From positions 24,862,001 through 24,926,000 of the forward strand of contig CM060734.1 of NCBI GenBank assembly GCA_030704615.1: 64,000 nucleotides of DNA, read 5' to 3'. A program made the translations under genes and the position numbers. Below are positions 12,201 to 21,779 of this stretch, piece by piece (position 1 is the stretch's first letter; each line of letters opens with the position of its first letter). The DNA comes from Takakia lepidozioides. Taxonomy: Eukaryota > Streptophyta > Takakiopsida > Takakiales > Takakiaceae. The notes under the pieces are model-generated. The model ran no database searches, was not told where the DNA came from, and saw only the letters and a list, made by a program, of their open reading frames with translations.

Positions 12201-15200
12201 CTTTTTTATTGCTGCTTCCACACCCTTTGATGTCCTTAGTTCCTCTGGTGTAGTGCGGTAATATTCGGATTTTCCTTCTCAGCTGCCTCTGCCAGTTCTT
12301 GCTGCATTGATTCAAATAGTGATTAGCACCGAAGGACTACAAACATGTATTCGAAAAGTAAACTGAGTACAGACTCGGGCTTACCGCATACATGTACTCC
12401 AGAAACGCCTCTCGAGTCAAAGAATACCAAGTGCCTGCAGCTCTTCCTGTTTCGCACTTCTTGATTATATTGGGGGGAGTACTGTCCGAAAATCATCCAG
12501 CTTCATCAGACCAATCCTCTGAATTCGGAATAGTGTGTGGACCAAGCTTGTTGTCACATGCGATTTCTCTGTCGATCTGCAAAAACATTGGAAACATTGC
12601 ATTCCTTAACACTGTTTTTTTGGGATTAACAAGACACTACAGAGGGAATGAATCTCTAGGATGACTTACTTGTTCACGTCGTGCATAGCTGTAAGAAGCC
12701 TAGCGATGTCGTTTCCTGGATCCAAAACCATTGCCTCCACAACAACATGCTTGTCTTTGTCTTTCGCATGTGTTTCTGAATTATCCCATCCATGCCAGCA
12801 ATCGGTGGTTGCCGTCCCAGACGTAGAACATGTGGTTGCAGAATTGTTGCTGGGTTTCTTTCCATCATGAGGCTGTTAGAGGACTGTAGGGACTTAGACA
12901 CTTATACGGGATCTGTAGGGTACCCTTAATTTTTGCACAGACTGAGGACAGGAACCTTAGGGTGACAGCAGCGCACTGTAGAGGGGGGTTACATAGCCCA
13001 CACAGCCGACACAGCCGTCACAGCCCACACAGCCACACAGCCCGTCACAGCCCACACAGCCAACACAGCCCGTTACAGACGTTCACAGTCGTCACAGCAG
13101 ACACAGCCCACACAGCCAACACAGCCCGTCACAGCCCACACAGCCCACACATCACAGCCCACACAGCCCACACAGCCCACAGTCGTGCATTGTCACAGCC
13201 CGGCACAGCCACACAGCCAGTCACAGCCCGACACAGCCAAACACAGCCAGTCACCGCTTGACACAGCTGTCACGATAATAGGGAACGAAGAGTAGGACAG
13301 GGAACGACTGTGGGAACAACACCAGTGAAAGGAACATGTTAGTTCACATACGACGGTTAGAGAGGGAAACGGTTAGAACCGCGGATAGGAGGATAAAGGA
13401 AGAACGGGAATAGGAAGAAATCATTATTCGGGGAGGACTTCGGAGACAGGCGGGGCGGAGATCGGGAGCACGATGAAGGAGAAAAGAGGATTAGTAGATG
13501 CTTGTCATATGCAAAGCTAGAGTGATATTCCAGATTAGAGACATAATGGCTTCGGCCTGATACCTGATAAATCATAATCTGATACTTATACGATACAATC
13601 ACACTGTGTAGAGAGATCTGAGTGAAGCTGTGGATTGAATGGAGGAGTTAAGGAAACCGATAAATTGATGAAGCAAACTGATACTTAATTATCAATGGAG
13701 GTAGCTAAGATGAATGCGGAAAAGGAAACAAATAGGAAACACCCCCATGATACACTAGCTGTAGGTCATGACTGATTGTTCTGCGCGGGCTGAGTACTTA
13801 GAGATTTCCAACTCTTCTATCTTGGAGTTTCCGCCTCGGATAGCGAAGGGATGGGTGAGTAAAAGCCGCGACAGAGGCCCAGCTCGAACTCCTCATTGGC
13901 ATCTTTCCAGCACTCATCCCAGTTATCACTGATCTCTGGAGACACTAATGTGCTTTTCCCATTTATATCCGTCAGTGACACATAAAAAACTTGTGCACCA
14001 AGTTGTATCCATGCACAAAATCACTCTCCAATTTTGTTATGTCATGGGAAAGAGGTGGACGCACAACAGGCATAGATATCATCCGGCACAGAGGGGTGTC
14101 AGACGCCCTCCAGATACGAGCATGTCCCTTATAACCTCCTGAGAGTTTACCTTCTCGAATGACATGAGTTCTTTCACCTTGTCAAGGTAGTGCACTTCAG
14201 ATTCATCTGCTTCATCTGTATTCTCTGAGCTTTTTCCAGACTCGTCCCCATCTCAGATCCTTTCCCCTCTGATCCTGTAGGCTTGGACCTCACAGTTTTC
14301 TTCACGATGCCATTCAAATCTGACTGAGTAATTTGCAAATAGTGAACGGCGGTAACGACCATCACTCTGTCTCAAGAAACTCACAATGAATGGTGTGAAA
14401 CAAATTCAGAACCATCTACACAAGCAAAGCTGATCCTGCCGAATTCAAAACAAAAGCGAGAGCGATAGCGAACGGCGTTAACGACAATCACAAAAGATAA
14501 GGACCTGCCGGATCGGTGTTGTGTAATGACATATATGTGTAAGTGATTGGCGGCAACGACATTCAGTATAGTTTAGGGCGGACAGTAAGTGCAGATTATT
14601 CAGATTGACTCCATTGTGATTACCGTCGCAAGCATTCACGGTTTCCTGTCTATGTCGAGAGTACTTTCCAATCGATACTCTACCTGAATCTACAGTATGG
14701 TCTTCAAATCTTTGATTGGCGGTACCGCCTTTCCACTTCTCTATCTGTTCAACCTCATACAAAGAAAATGCATTGCAATACATTATGACTGAATATGCCG
14801 ACCCTCACTCTCTCTTCAAACACATAGGTAAATAAATCTCATGAGGAGAATCGAATGGCGTTAACGACGCTCGCAATTCAGTAGACTTCAATCACATGTT
14901 CCTGCTAAGAAGGGAAGAGGAAGGACTGCTTGAAAGGCAATCAGACAGACTGTATGATCTGAACAACGGTGAATGACGGTACCGTCAGTCACCCACTCAT
15001 TGTGCGGTAAACCCTTAACAGAGAGTAGAAAGCAAATCACCGTTGTTTCGTGGTGATGGTCGGTAGCGACAATCCTTTCTGGGACATTCCACTCAATCTC
15101 TACGCAGATCTTCAACAATGAAATGTAAGTTAGAGAAAACTTACTGGCGCCTTCTTAGGTTTTGAAATTGGATCCCCTTCTGCAGCTTTTCTCTTCCCTC

Positions 15201-15450
15201 TCACATCTGCTGGAATTTCTGTCTGCTCTAGGGTTTCTGGACCTTCTCCCGGTTCAGCGTTCCTCGTACTTCCACCTCCTTCAGTTTCCCTGCGAGTCAT
15301 CTCTGCATCCACAGGCTGGTTTCCAACGCGCACTGTTATCGCCGACTGTGTCACAGCCGCTGCCTCAGTCTCGGTCTGCTCTTGTGAATCAGTCTCCGCG
15401 TTCACCTGCTGCCTTGGCCCTGTGTTCTCCAACAAACGACGCCTCGTCAT
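8371..15450 (-). CDS. ParB-like / N4-N6 DNA methyltransferase-like fusion gene (multi-exon, probably decayed)
   Basis: Exons on the minus strand, with good GT-AG borders unless noted: 15145-15450 (start ATG at 15450), a broken coding stretch at about 13800-14310, then 12670-12883, 12385-12576, 11865-12301, 11550-11776, 9969-10575, 9656-9802, 9474-9599, from 9418 (end unclear), 8984-9270, about 8699-8888 and 8371-8611. Phases fit where checked: 11865|11776 is phase 0, and 11550|10575 gives a split Arg codon. The N-terminus is polar and disordered. 12790-12831 reads as a ParB-type core (VWDGNHRLLAW). 9731-9763 (ADIVILDIPDG) sits where motif IV (DPPY) belongs. 8984-9008 joined to 8888 gives DLSVSTGATYHACKAGG then FGMEGD, the motif I end of the N4/N6 family. 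Motif IV before motif I is the class beta order. Several frame breaks and an in-frame TGA (10416-10418) suggest a dead copy. The family assignment is good; activity is doubtful. Confidence 0.65.
9656..9802 (-). CDS. Methyltransferase exon with degenerate motif IV
   Basis: Acceptor GAGCACAG|GTCCCACC and donor TGG|GTGTTC. The peptide carries a CAVCRKTY start and then ADIVILDIPDG, where an active enzyme has D/N/S-PP-Y/F. The next exon (9474-9599) reads CQALASYLKSSGFEILRTWN, a strand-helix pattern expected after motif IV, and ends at CAGCTG|GTATGC. The intron between them is only 56 bp, shorter than others here, but removing it restores one frame. Confidence 0.55.
9969..10575 (-). CDS. Middle exon of the fusion gene, with in-frame TGA
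   Basis: Acceptor TTTAACAG|GTACACG; the first base completes an Arg codon left by the AG at the end of exon 11550-11776. The frame runs YTKYVLMEGNHLSGIPDYL...LQETWLVP, meets TGA at 10416-10418, and stays open in the same frame for another ~150 codons through a Lys/Arg-rich block (GKKAGRKPKDKALD, KRRKRTRGRRKEKE) to a GGG|GTGCCT donor whose phase fits the next exon. The basic block may be a nuclear localisation or DNA-contact segment. The TGA is most simply a decay mutation. Confidence 0.55.
10712..11465. repeat. Three ~300-bp tandem units carrying near-palindromes GAATGTCGTCAACGACATTC
   Basis: Copies lie at about 10717, 10824-10843, 11004, 11121, 11326 and 11444, alternating between a strict form (9-bp arms, CA spacer) and a form with GCC in place of GAC. 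The larger unit, with 'cctaatcc..gtgaa...ctcgct..aatgac.cagaca.agaa', recurs at ~300-bp steps. It lies in the intron between exons 11550-11776 and 9969-10575 of the ParB-methyltransferase gene. Confidence 0.85.
12670..12883 (-). CDS. ParB-like domain exon (broken)
   Basis: Acceptor CCCTACAG at 12884 and donor AACAA|GTAAGT at 12669. One frame gives CNHMFYVWDGNHRLLAWMG then TAA. Another frame, open from the same place, gives DKHVVVEAMVLDPGNDIARL, the kind of strand that follows the DGxHR loop in ParB and sulfiredoxin-like folds. A single base gain or loss in the 'gatgggataa' stretch (about 12780-12790) would join the two. The next exon, 12385-12576, also changes frame at a C6 run (about 12473-12479). 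Confidence 0.55.
12985..13265. repeat. CACAGCC minisatellite
   Basis: Irregular tandem array of 'cacacagcc' and 'gtcacagcc' words, about 280 bp, in the intron region of the minus-strand fusion gene. No coding potential beyond the repeat. Confidence 0.85.
13270..13795. other. No recognised feature; probable intron of the fusion gene
   Basis: Unique sequence between the minisatellite and the coding-like stretch at 13.8-14.3 kb. I see no strong frame on either strand and no repeat. Confidence 0.35.
14340..15085. repeat. Cluster of diverged near-palindromes of the same family
   Basis: About eight copies of a G-A/T-AYGGCG-YTAACG-NCATTC-like word occur in ~740 bp, for example 'gaacggcgttaacgacaatc' (14470), 'gattggcggcaacgacattc' (14548) and 'gaatggcgttaacgacgctc' (14852), plus 'gaatgacggtaccgtcagtc' near 14970. 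They lie in the first intron region of the fusion gene. They are more diverged than the 10.7-11.5 kb set and have no clear larger unit. Confidence 0.7.
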
Positions 15451-16154
15451 TTTGCTCTCTTGCTCTGCGTCTCTCTCTAAGGGAAGTAAAATAAAGAGAC
15501 TTTCTTCTCTTTCGTATTGTAGAAGGAACCCTCTCCAGCTTGACTACCACTCTCCCTCTAAGCGCGAAAAAGTAGAAAAACGAAGTGACTCCCGATTTCT
15601 TGCGGGATTGCGTGCGTTGTTGCTTGTCTCTAGAAGCATCGGATTCCCTCTCCCGTACACATACACATTAGTGCAATAGCAATTAGTGTACAGCTGTTCG
15701 TATTCAGTTATCGATGTCTGACGTGTGTCGCCCAAAATAAACGGCGTGTTCTTTATTAGAACGGTTTCAATATTTAAAAATAACAGCGAATCCCAGAAAT
15801 CTTGGCGCACAGTCTTAGACAAATATATGTAAATGAACGAGAGTTTGATGACAAATTTTGGGATATCATACACGGTCATCCTTGTTAGCCAACCCCACGT
15901 TCGTTTCACATTTTGAACTTTCCAGGTGCGCATGATCATTGGTAGTAGTATAAAGATACATTTACTTAATCTGCAATCCCACCCTCAGATCCTGTGGCAT
16001 GCTTCCAGGAAGTCGGCTTGTTATTGTGTTTATGATGAGGTTCTGATTAACGGTTTAACAGCTGCCGACATTGCTCCTAGGGATACTCTGACCACTGGGC
16101 CCACAAGAAAAGTAATTAAAATGGACGGCTGCATATCTGGAAGAATAACAGAAT

Positions 16155-16478
16155 ATGCACAGTCGTCGTCTGAGCTTCCTCCGCCATATTCTCTGCTCAT
16201 TCTTCAACTGTGTTCTGGAGACATCAGTAAACCGATTTACACTGAAGGTCTGCGATAGCAAGGTATCAACGTACGCGAGGAAGGAAGATGGCGCTTCCTC
16301 TGAAGCGTTCTTCTTCTCTGACGACAAACCACCGTTCTCCCAGGAAGTCTTGACAATGGATTTGCTTGGAACATGTCTTGGCTACCCGTTTTCAGCTTCA
16401 GAATGGCTCCATCTTTTGGAGAAAGAGGTGTACGATTTTGAAGGGAAGTTGTTGAAATACTCTTTCCAAAAACCTTGA
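16155..16478 (+). CDS. Possible N-terminal segment of MULE copy B
   Basis: An open frame ending in TGA at 16476-16478, just upstream of the transposase frame. It contains 'RFTLKVCDSKVSTYARKEDG' and 'GTCLGYPFSASEWLHLLEKE'. It matches, weakly but in order, the segment 5' of MULE copy A (4464-5051, minus). Function unknown. It begins about 0.7 kb from the start of the divergent ParB-methyltransferase gene, so the two may share a promoter region at about 15450-15930. Confidence 0.35.
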   Translation: MHSRRLSFLRHILCSFFNCVLETSVNRFTLKVCDSKVSTYARKEDGASSEAFFFSDDKPPFSQEVLTMDLLGTCLGYPFSASEWLHLLEKEVYDFEGKLLKYSFQKP

Positions 16479-16506
16479 TGAGACGGCTCATATCAGCCAG
16501 TGGAGA

Positions 16507-17698
16507 GTGCGCCCTGGTCGATACAGAGTACTTGGAGAGCCTCGGCGAAAGTCCCTTGGGTCATATGTGACGCCCGGACTGTGCTGCGGTCGGTCGAAGA
16601 GAGAGGGAGGTGGTGGTGTGAAAAAAGAACAGACGTCCTCCACTCCAATCGTTGAGCTTTCGGATTCGTCCGATGATGACATAAGTGAAATTCCAAATCC
16701 AGTCCTTCCTACTGTGGTTGGAGAAGCTGATGAAGAAGAGATTTGTAGTGTCATTCCAAAACTACGGGCGATGGGAGGAATGGCTGGATTCAAAAGTGAG
16801 TTGCGAGGAATTGATTGGGAATCTTTGAAGCAGGTGCCTGTGAAGTTCTTGCTAGAGACTTTTGATGGCGATATCCTATTCGAGCTGCCTCCTCCTCCGC
16901 GAGTTGGAGGTGTAACAATCATGATGCATGGAATGGACAAGAAACACGACGGGCACCCGTGGTGCAGAACAAAAACATCCAATATTCAGAATGATGACAA
17001 GCTTGTTTTCAGGAGAACAGTTTGCAATGGACACCTTAGGTGTGATAATTTGAATTGCAGACACTTTCTTCAGTCTGGGGTTCATAATCAAAGCGAATGG
17101 GAGGGTCTGGCGGAAAATCCATTTAAGCCTGGGACTGCCCACCACGGCAAACACTTTCGTCTGCAAATTCTGCAAACTTGTGCCATCCTGCTTGGCGCTC
17201 TGCGGAGCAAGAATGTACTATGTTGTCCACCGTTTGAAAACAATGACAAGAGCTTGTGTGCATTTCGGATTCCATAACCATCCTGTCTCGAAGGGGGATT
17301 ACAGGGAGAGTGTTGAGACAATATCGAGGTTGATTAAACAGGAGTTTGGGAGAAACCCATCCGCAACAACATCTGCAATTGCTCTTGGCGCAAGCAAGTC
17401 CTTCTTGGAAAGCCATATTTTGAGTGGAGGGGATTCTGTGGGGACTAAACTTGACGGTGCAGCATTGGACCTGGTCATGGATCATTTCTCCACTTTGAGT
17501 TCACCTAACATTCGGCATCAGATCAATGCATTAAGAATGGGCTCTGGTATCAGAGGCTACATAGACAACATTTTGGAGTTGAAACGAGTAAGCAAGTACG
17601 ATTACATCCAGGACAATGTATTCCCAGGTCAAGGTGCCATCAAAGTTTTTCTTTTCAAAATGTCGACTGTTGGGGAGGGCAGTGGGGTAGCCTCGTGA
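16507..17698 (+). pseudogene. MULE-type transposase copy B, N-terminal half
   Basis: The first frame (16507-17277) has an acidic Ser/Asp block (LSDSSDDDISE), then a Cys/His region (DGHPWC...VCNGHLRCDNLNC) that looks like a zinc-binding DNA-contact domain, possibly of the FLYWCH/GCM type. A frameshift near 17150 moves the match to the frame 17180-17698 (CKLVPSCLALCGARMYYVV, LTRA-like 'MTRACVHFGFHNHP', 'YIDNILELKRVSKYDYIQ'). Copy A preserves the same order, which shows the two frames were once one protein. It ends in TGA after 'GEGSGVAS'. Confidence 0.7.
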
Positions 17699-17769
17699 AG
17701 CGGATGCAGAAGACTAGGGACTTGTAGAACTGTTTTCTTATGTTTGATCATGTGAAACGAGTGAAGAAT

Positions 17770-18460
17770 TGGACGACAATTGTCATGTCTACGATCTAGT
17801 GTACCAGCGAGTTATGACAATTGCAGTTTGTGACATGCAATCCGAGGATACGGAATCCCAGAAGCTCATGTGGAATTCCCTGATACGTGTCATGGGCTGC
17901 CATCTCCAAATTTCGCAGGTTTCATGGCGGATAGTGCTCAAGCAAATTTCAATGCTGTTCATATTGTCTTCGGATCGGGCGACCCAAAAGTGCCAATGCG
18001 AGGAAGAGAGCGTACATGTCTATTCCATTGGACACAATCTCTGGAAAAACATACAAAGTCGGACATCAAACCAGAGATGCAGACTCAACACCGTAAATTG
18101 TGCAAAGAGTACAAAGATGCTAGAACAATGAAGGAGGCGGACACTTTGTTCCAGACAATTCGTGCCTGGTGGTTCTCTTCTGGAGCTGCATCACTTGAGA
18201 GTATGAGAGCATTGGAAGATTGGCTGGCGTTCTGGCACTTCCGGTATAGACAGTGGGGAGCAGCCATGGCAGTGGTACGAGGTTTATATTTCTTGCTTTA
18301 TTCATACATTTACTTTCCATTTTATTGTCTCCTCACTTTCTTTATGTTGTTTTCTGTTCACTGTTTTGAAGTGTGGTTCTCCACTTTGCAGAACATGTCC
18401 ATTGAGGAAATGGCGGACATGTCATCTTGCAATTTGGCAGAAACTGTGCACAACGCATGA
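17770..18460 (+). pseudogene. MULE-type transposase copy B, DDE-like core
   Basis: Pieces in two frames. 'DDNCHVYDLVYQRVMTIAVC' corresponds to the first-Asp strand, 'ADSAQANFNAVHIVF' to the second Asp, and 'NLAETVHNA' to the N-x-x-E-S/T-x-N helix that holds the catalytic Glu of Mutator-type transposases. 'RERTCLFHWTQSL' has the C/H pair typical between them. An insertion of about 90 bp at 18280-18370, with intron-like borders, interrupts the frame. The TGA at 18458-18460 stands where copy A has Trp (TGG). Confidence 0.65.
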
Positions 18461-19762
18461 TTGCAGCAGTCTGGGAAACGAGGTCGGGATTTGTATGTGG
18501 CAACAACAGATGATTTGATACGTGCCTTATACCGTGATTTCTTGCGAGGTGGGGTTGGTGGCAAGGGTCCGGACAAATGGGAGTTGATGTTGCGTGCTGC
18601 AAACAGATCTGGGGATCCAATCAAGATAGCACGGGCGGTGAGCATGTATGCCCAGGGAACGCCACTTGTTTCTAGAATTCCACATCTTGAAGGGGATGAG
18701 AGATTCGGCTCCTGTAAGAGGAAATTGAACACTCCACCTGGTTTGGATTCCGATTTGCATAGGGCAGACCGTGATAACTTCTCGAAGCCTCGTGTTCCCC
18801 TGCATGACAGCTCTATGTCCGGAACCTCCATTGTGGATGAACCTCCAACACGACGGCAAGCTCCGGCATCAAACAGTGCCACTGAAATGGTGCAGGAGAG
18901 AAACAACCCCCTTGATGTGCTTGAGTCCACATGCCCCGACCACGTTTGGCACATAGAACGTACAAGTGTAGGGTCTCGTGTGAAATGTACAGCGATCAGG
19001 GCAACTAATTTCGAGAAGTGCACTTCATCTATATCCAGAGGTGGTGCCCGAACTCCTGCTCCGACTTTCACGGGTTTGATGCGTCCATACGGTCAACCAG
19101 AAGCCAAGAACCACAAGTTCTGGTTCTGCGCAGATGATTGTGCCAGATGTGTGCATGGAACTGTGCGTCTTTCCGTAGTGATGAAGCCATCTCCTCCAAC
19201 CGTTTGGCCCGTGAAGGTGGGAACACATCTCAGATTTCAGGAGATTGAAATGCTGGAGGAGGCAGGTTTTTCCCTTGCGAGACAACCCCAACTCCATGCA
19301 TGTGCTACTACTTCTGCGTCCTCCCGGGTCCCCCTGGCAAATCCTGACTTGTGGCCAACCAAACGAGATGGAAAGCTCGTTCGGCGTTTCCCTCCAACCG
19401 CTGAACACTTTGGCAAAGTGGAGTCCGCAAGAATGCTCCAAGCTCGTGTTGGAAGCACCACAGAAGTACCCGATCCAGGATATGGTCGGGTATTCACAAT
19501 CATCACTTCCACATCTGCTGTTCATGACAGGACCTACGACATCACAGTTTCCAATTTCCCCAATTGCACATGTCTTGATTTTGTGAATATGCTATCAACC
19601 AGTTTGGGCAAGAGAGGTAAATTCATACCCTGCAAACATTTTTATTTCATATTTTTTAAGAGGATGGTTTGCGATCCCAAACATGACAACTTCATTCACC
19701 AGGCCACTATGAGTTTCAACGAGGTCGATACTCTATTGCAGCGGGATACAACACATGGGTAG
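18461..19762 (+). CDS. MULE-type transposase copy B, C-terminal part with SWIM zinc finger
   Basis: Opens directly after the single TGA and stays open for 433 codons. The SWIM finger lies near the end: 'YDITVSNFPNCTCLDF' then 'GKFIPCKHFYFIFF', giving C-x-C...C-x-H. SWIM fingers close the transposases of the Mutator superfamily, so this supports the family call. The part before it includes 'KNHKFWFCADDCARCVHG', a second Cys-rich stretch. Reversing one stop would join it to the upstream core. Confidence 0.75.
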   Translation: MQQSGKRGRDLYVATTDDLIRALYRDFLRGGVGGKGPDKWELMLRAANRSGDPIKIARAVSMYAQGTPLVSRIPHLEGDERFGSCKRKLNTPPGLDSDLHRADRDNFSKPRVPLHDSSMSGTSIVDEPPTRRQAPASNSATEMVQERNNPLDVLESTCPDHVWHIERTSVGSRVKCTAIRATNFEKCTSSISRGGARTPAPTFTGLMRPYGQPEAKNHKFWFCADDCARCVHGTVRLSVVMKPSPPTVWPVKVGTHLRFQEIEMLEEAGFSLARQPQLHACATTSASSRVPLANPDLWPTKRDGKLVRRFPPTAEHFGKVESARMLQARVGSTTEVPDPGYGRVFTIITSTSAVHDRTYDITVSNFPNCTCLDFVNMLSTSLGKRGKFIPCKHFYFIFFKRMVCDPKHDNFIHQATMSFNEVDTLLQRDTTHG

Positions 19763-20200
19763 CATCAACTATGCAATGTGGTATATGAACGACCATAATT
19801 TGAAATGTGTAATTCACATCAATTCGTCGGCGGTGCAATGATATGGCCTCCAACTATACGGAGTGAGCTCTGAGTGGCAACTTTTAAAAGCACATTTGTC
19901 ATTGCACCGTTCGAAGTCTACATGTCTTGCTGTCGCTATGCACTACAATCATCTTTTGAAGATGATCCAAACTCTCATTGTTATTTGAGGAGGGATGAAG
20001 GTCTTCCCGTGGCAGCCTCTATGGCGCACACTTTGTGAGGATATTTTCTCGTCCTTGTAATTGTAAAAGTGAAACAAGCATTTGTAATTGCACAATGTTG
20101 GATGCTACAATTGTAGGCCTCATGGTAGTCTTGATTCTATTTAGGCAAGATTCCCTGCATTAATTCCACGGTCATAGGACCATCCTCGGTTATAGGCGGC
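19763..20200. other. 3' flank of transposase copy B
   Basis: No coding signal. Probably the 3' UTR and subterminal part of the transposon. Contains 'gtcattgcac' twice (about 19835 and 19895). Confidence 0.4.
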
Positions 20201-20204
20201 GCAT

Positions 20205-20380
20205 GTTAATGCTGACGTGGCAGATGACGGACAGTGCCACGTCATCATTTGTCGCCACATCAGCATGCTAACATGACGCTCACGCCACGTCAGCGTGGGT
20301 GCAGGCTCACGCCACGTCAGCTGGCGTGAGCGTACGCTCACACCACGTCACTCCTGCGGGAGCGTATGCTCACGCCATTG
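20205..20380. repeat. GCTCACG/ACGTCA-rich flank, right candidate end of the MULE-MTase element
   Basis: Contains 'gctcacgccacgtcagcg', 'ggctcacgccacgtcagctgg', 'ggcgtgagcg', 'gctcacaccacgtca' and a final GCTCACGCC at 20368-20376, plus repeated 'tgacgtggc/gccacgtca'. It mirrors 7669-7765. With that flank it brackets the divergent ParB-methyltransferase and transposase genes, about 12.7 kb apart. Confidence 0.45.
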
Positions 20381-20608
20381 CGTCGTTGTGGAGAGAGTGT
20401 GTGAGTGTGTGTGTGTAGGAAATAGAAGATAGGGTAATTTTCAATGGTAGATTAGTTCTATGATTCTGCAATATGATGTCTATGGAGAAATAAAAGAAGA
20501 CAAAGAAAAGAAGGAAGTTCAATTCAATCTATTTTGTGTGAAGAAATGGAATGATGAAATGTGAATCCGATTCTGAATGTAATGATTGAGTAATTATGAT
20601 TGTATGAG

Positions 20609-20869
20609 ATGGTGAGAATGTGCATTATTGGAGGAGATGAGAATTTTGTGCGTGAATTAATTCCTGGGCTACCAAGAGATGTATTGATTATGATATTTAA
20701 GAGTCTATCCTTTAATGATGTAGAATTAGTGCAATTAGAGAGTGTAAGTAAAGCCTGGTACAAGGAGTTATCAGTTCTAAGTAAACATTGTCATCTGCAA
20801 CGTAAGTGGATCCAGATGTGGTGCTGTCCTTTAGATGGATATCCAGAATATATGAAGGCACGGATCTAA
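20609..20869 (+). CDS. Small F-box-like protein 1
   Basis: An 86-codon frame whose centre, LPRDVLIMIFKSLSFNDVEL then VSKAWYKEL, fits the F-box pattern (L-P-x-x-x-L-x-x-I-F-x-x-L...V-S-K-x-W). F-box proteins usually bind SKP1 and recruit substrates to SCF ubiquitin ligases, but no substrate-binding repeat follows here. The tail (about 40 residues) is short. AT-rich, intronless. It is the first of two neighbouring related frames. Start chosen at the first in-frame ATG. Confidence 0.45.
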   Translation: MVRMCIIGGDENFVRELIPGLPRDVLIMIFKSLSFNDVELVQLESVSKAWYKELSVLSKHCHLQRKWIQMWCCPLDGYPEYMKARI

Positions 20870-20936
20870 CTTTGGAGTAGGAAGACCTTGATTGAATTAG
20901 ATAGGGGAGATTAATAGAGAAGGAAAGGGAATTTGA

Positions 20937-21245
20937 ATGGAAAAGTCAATTGATGAGGAAGTAAAAGAATTGGTCGAGTTGATTACTAATCTACCAGACA
21001 ATCTGTCGATAGATATCTTTAAGAAGCTTTGTTGCAACGATAAAGAGATACTACAATTACAGTTGGTGAGCAAAGGATGGTATAGGGAATTATCGACCCT
21101 CTATAAAGAAGACTATTGGAGGAAAAATATAGTTGAGCAATGGTATTTAATTTCAGCCGATGGAGTAGAGTTAATAGAGGATGGAGAAAATATTTATGAA
21201 ATTGGAAGAATGATGATCGTGTTAGATGAAGATGACTGGTGGTAA
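20937..21245 (+). CDS. Small F-box-like protein 2
   Basis: A 102-codon frame with LPDNLSIDIFKKLCCNDKEI and then LVSKGWYRELSTLYKEDYW, the same F-box pattern as the upstream frame and in the same order, so the two are tandem paralogues. The C-terminus is acidic (ELIEDGENIYE...LDEDDWW). It stands alone without LRR, Kelch or FBA repeats, so it is either a minimal adaptor, a truncated gene or a remnant of a mobile element. Confidence 0.5.
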   Translation: MEKSIDEEVKELVELITNLPDNLSIDIFKKLCCNDKEILQLQLVSKGWYRELSTLYKEDYWRKNIVEQWYLISADGVELIEDGENIYEIGRMMIVLDEDDWW

Positions 21246-21623
21246 AAGTCCATCCAAGGAAGGGATAGAGAGAGATAGAATAGTCTAGCATCGTTATTTT
21301 ACAATCGTATAGTAAGCCCTGCGAACGAACCTCGAAACTGATTAATCCTTTTCTTTTGGGATTATAGTTTTTATTCTACATCTTTTTGGCGCCGCTGCCG
21401 GTTTAAGACGATGCGGTTTGCGATAATGATGCTTTAATAAACTTTCAAGATATTTTCTTTTTAAGGTTGTTGAAGGAAGACAAGATGACAGGGGAAGTCA
21501 TTCATAACAGTAAGGTTCCACCACCTGGTTTAAAATTATGTCCTTTTTGCAATCCACGGAATCAGCAAAAAAAGGCAGAAATTCCGGAATGTTTTTGGAG
21601 TCAGAGGAAGAAGGCCCCGGTTA

Positions 21624-21655
21624 TCAGCGTCAGGTTACGTCAGACCTGACGCTGA
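21624..21655. repeat. 12-bp inverted repeat
   Basis: TCAGCGTCAGGT (21624-21635) faces ACCTGACGCTGA (21644-21655) across 8 bases. It lies near an open frame at 21467-21649 with a 'LCPFCNP' motif that I do not recognise. Confidence 0.7.
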
Positions 21656-21779
21656 CGGGACCTTCGTCACATCAGGTTCGGGGAATATTCTGGTAAAAAT
21701 AGTACCAGGTAAAATACTGTCACTTAAGCAACCACGTTGCCGACACGGTGACGGTTGCAAATACATTTTGAAAATTAAC

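Noticed and set aside
12985-13265. CRISPR-like or protein-coding repeat
   Set aside because: The array is a simple CACAGCC minisatellite without constant spacers or a stable frame.
8371-15450. Recent bacterial contamination or transfer of the ParB-methyltransferase gene
   Set aside because: The gene has many GT-AG introns with matching phases and intronic repeats shared with a MITE elsewhere in the window, so it is resident in this genome.
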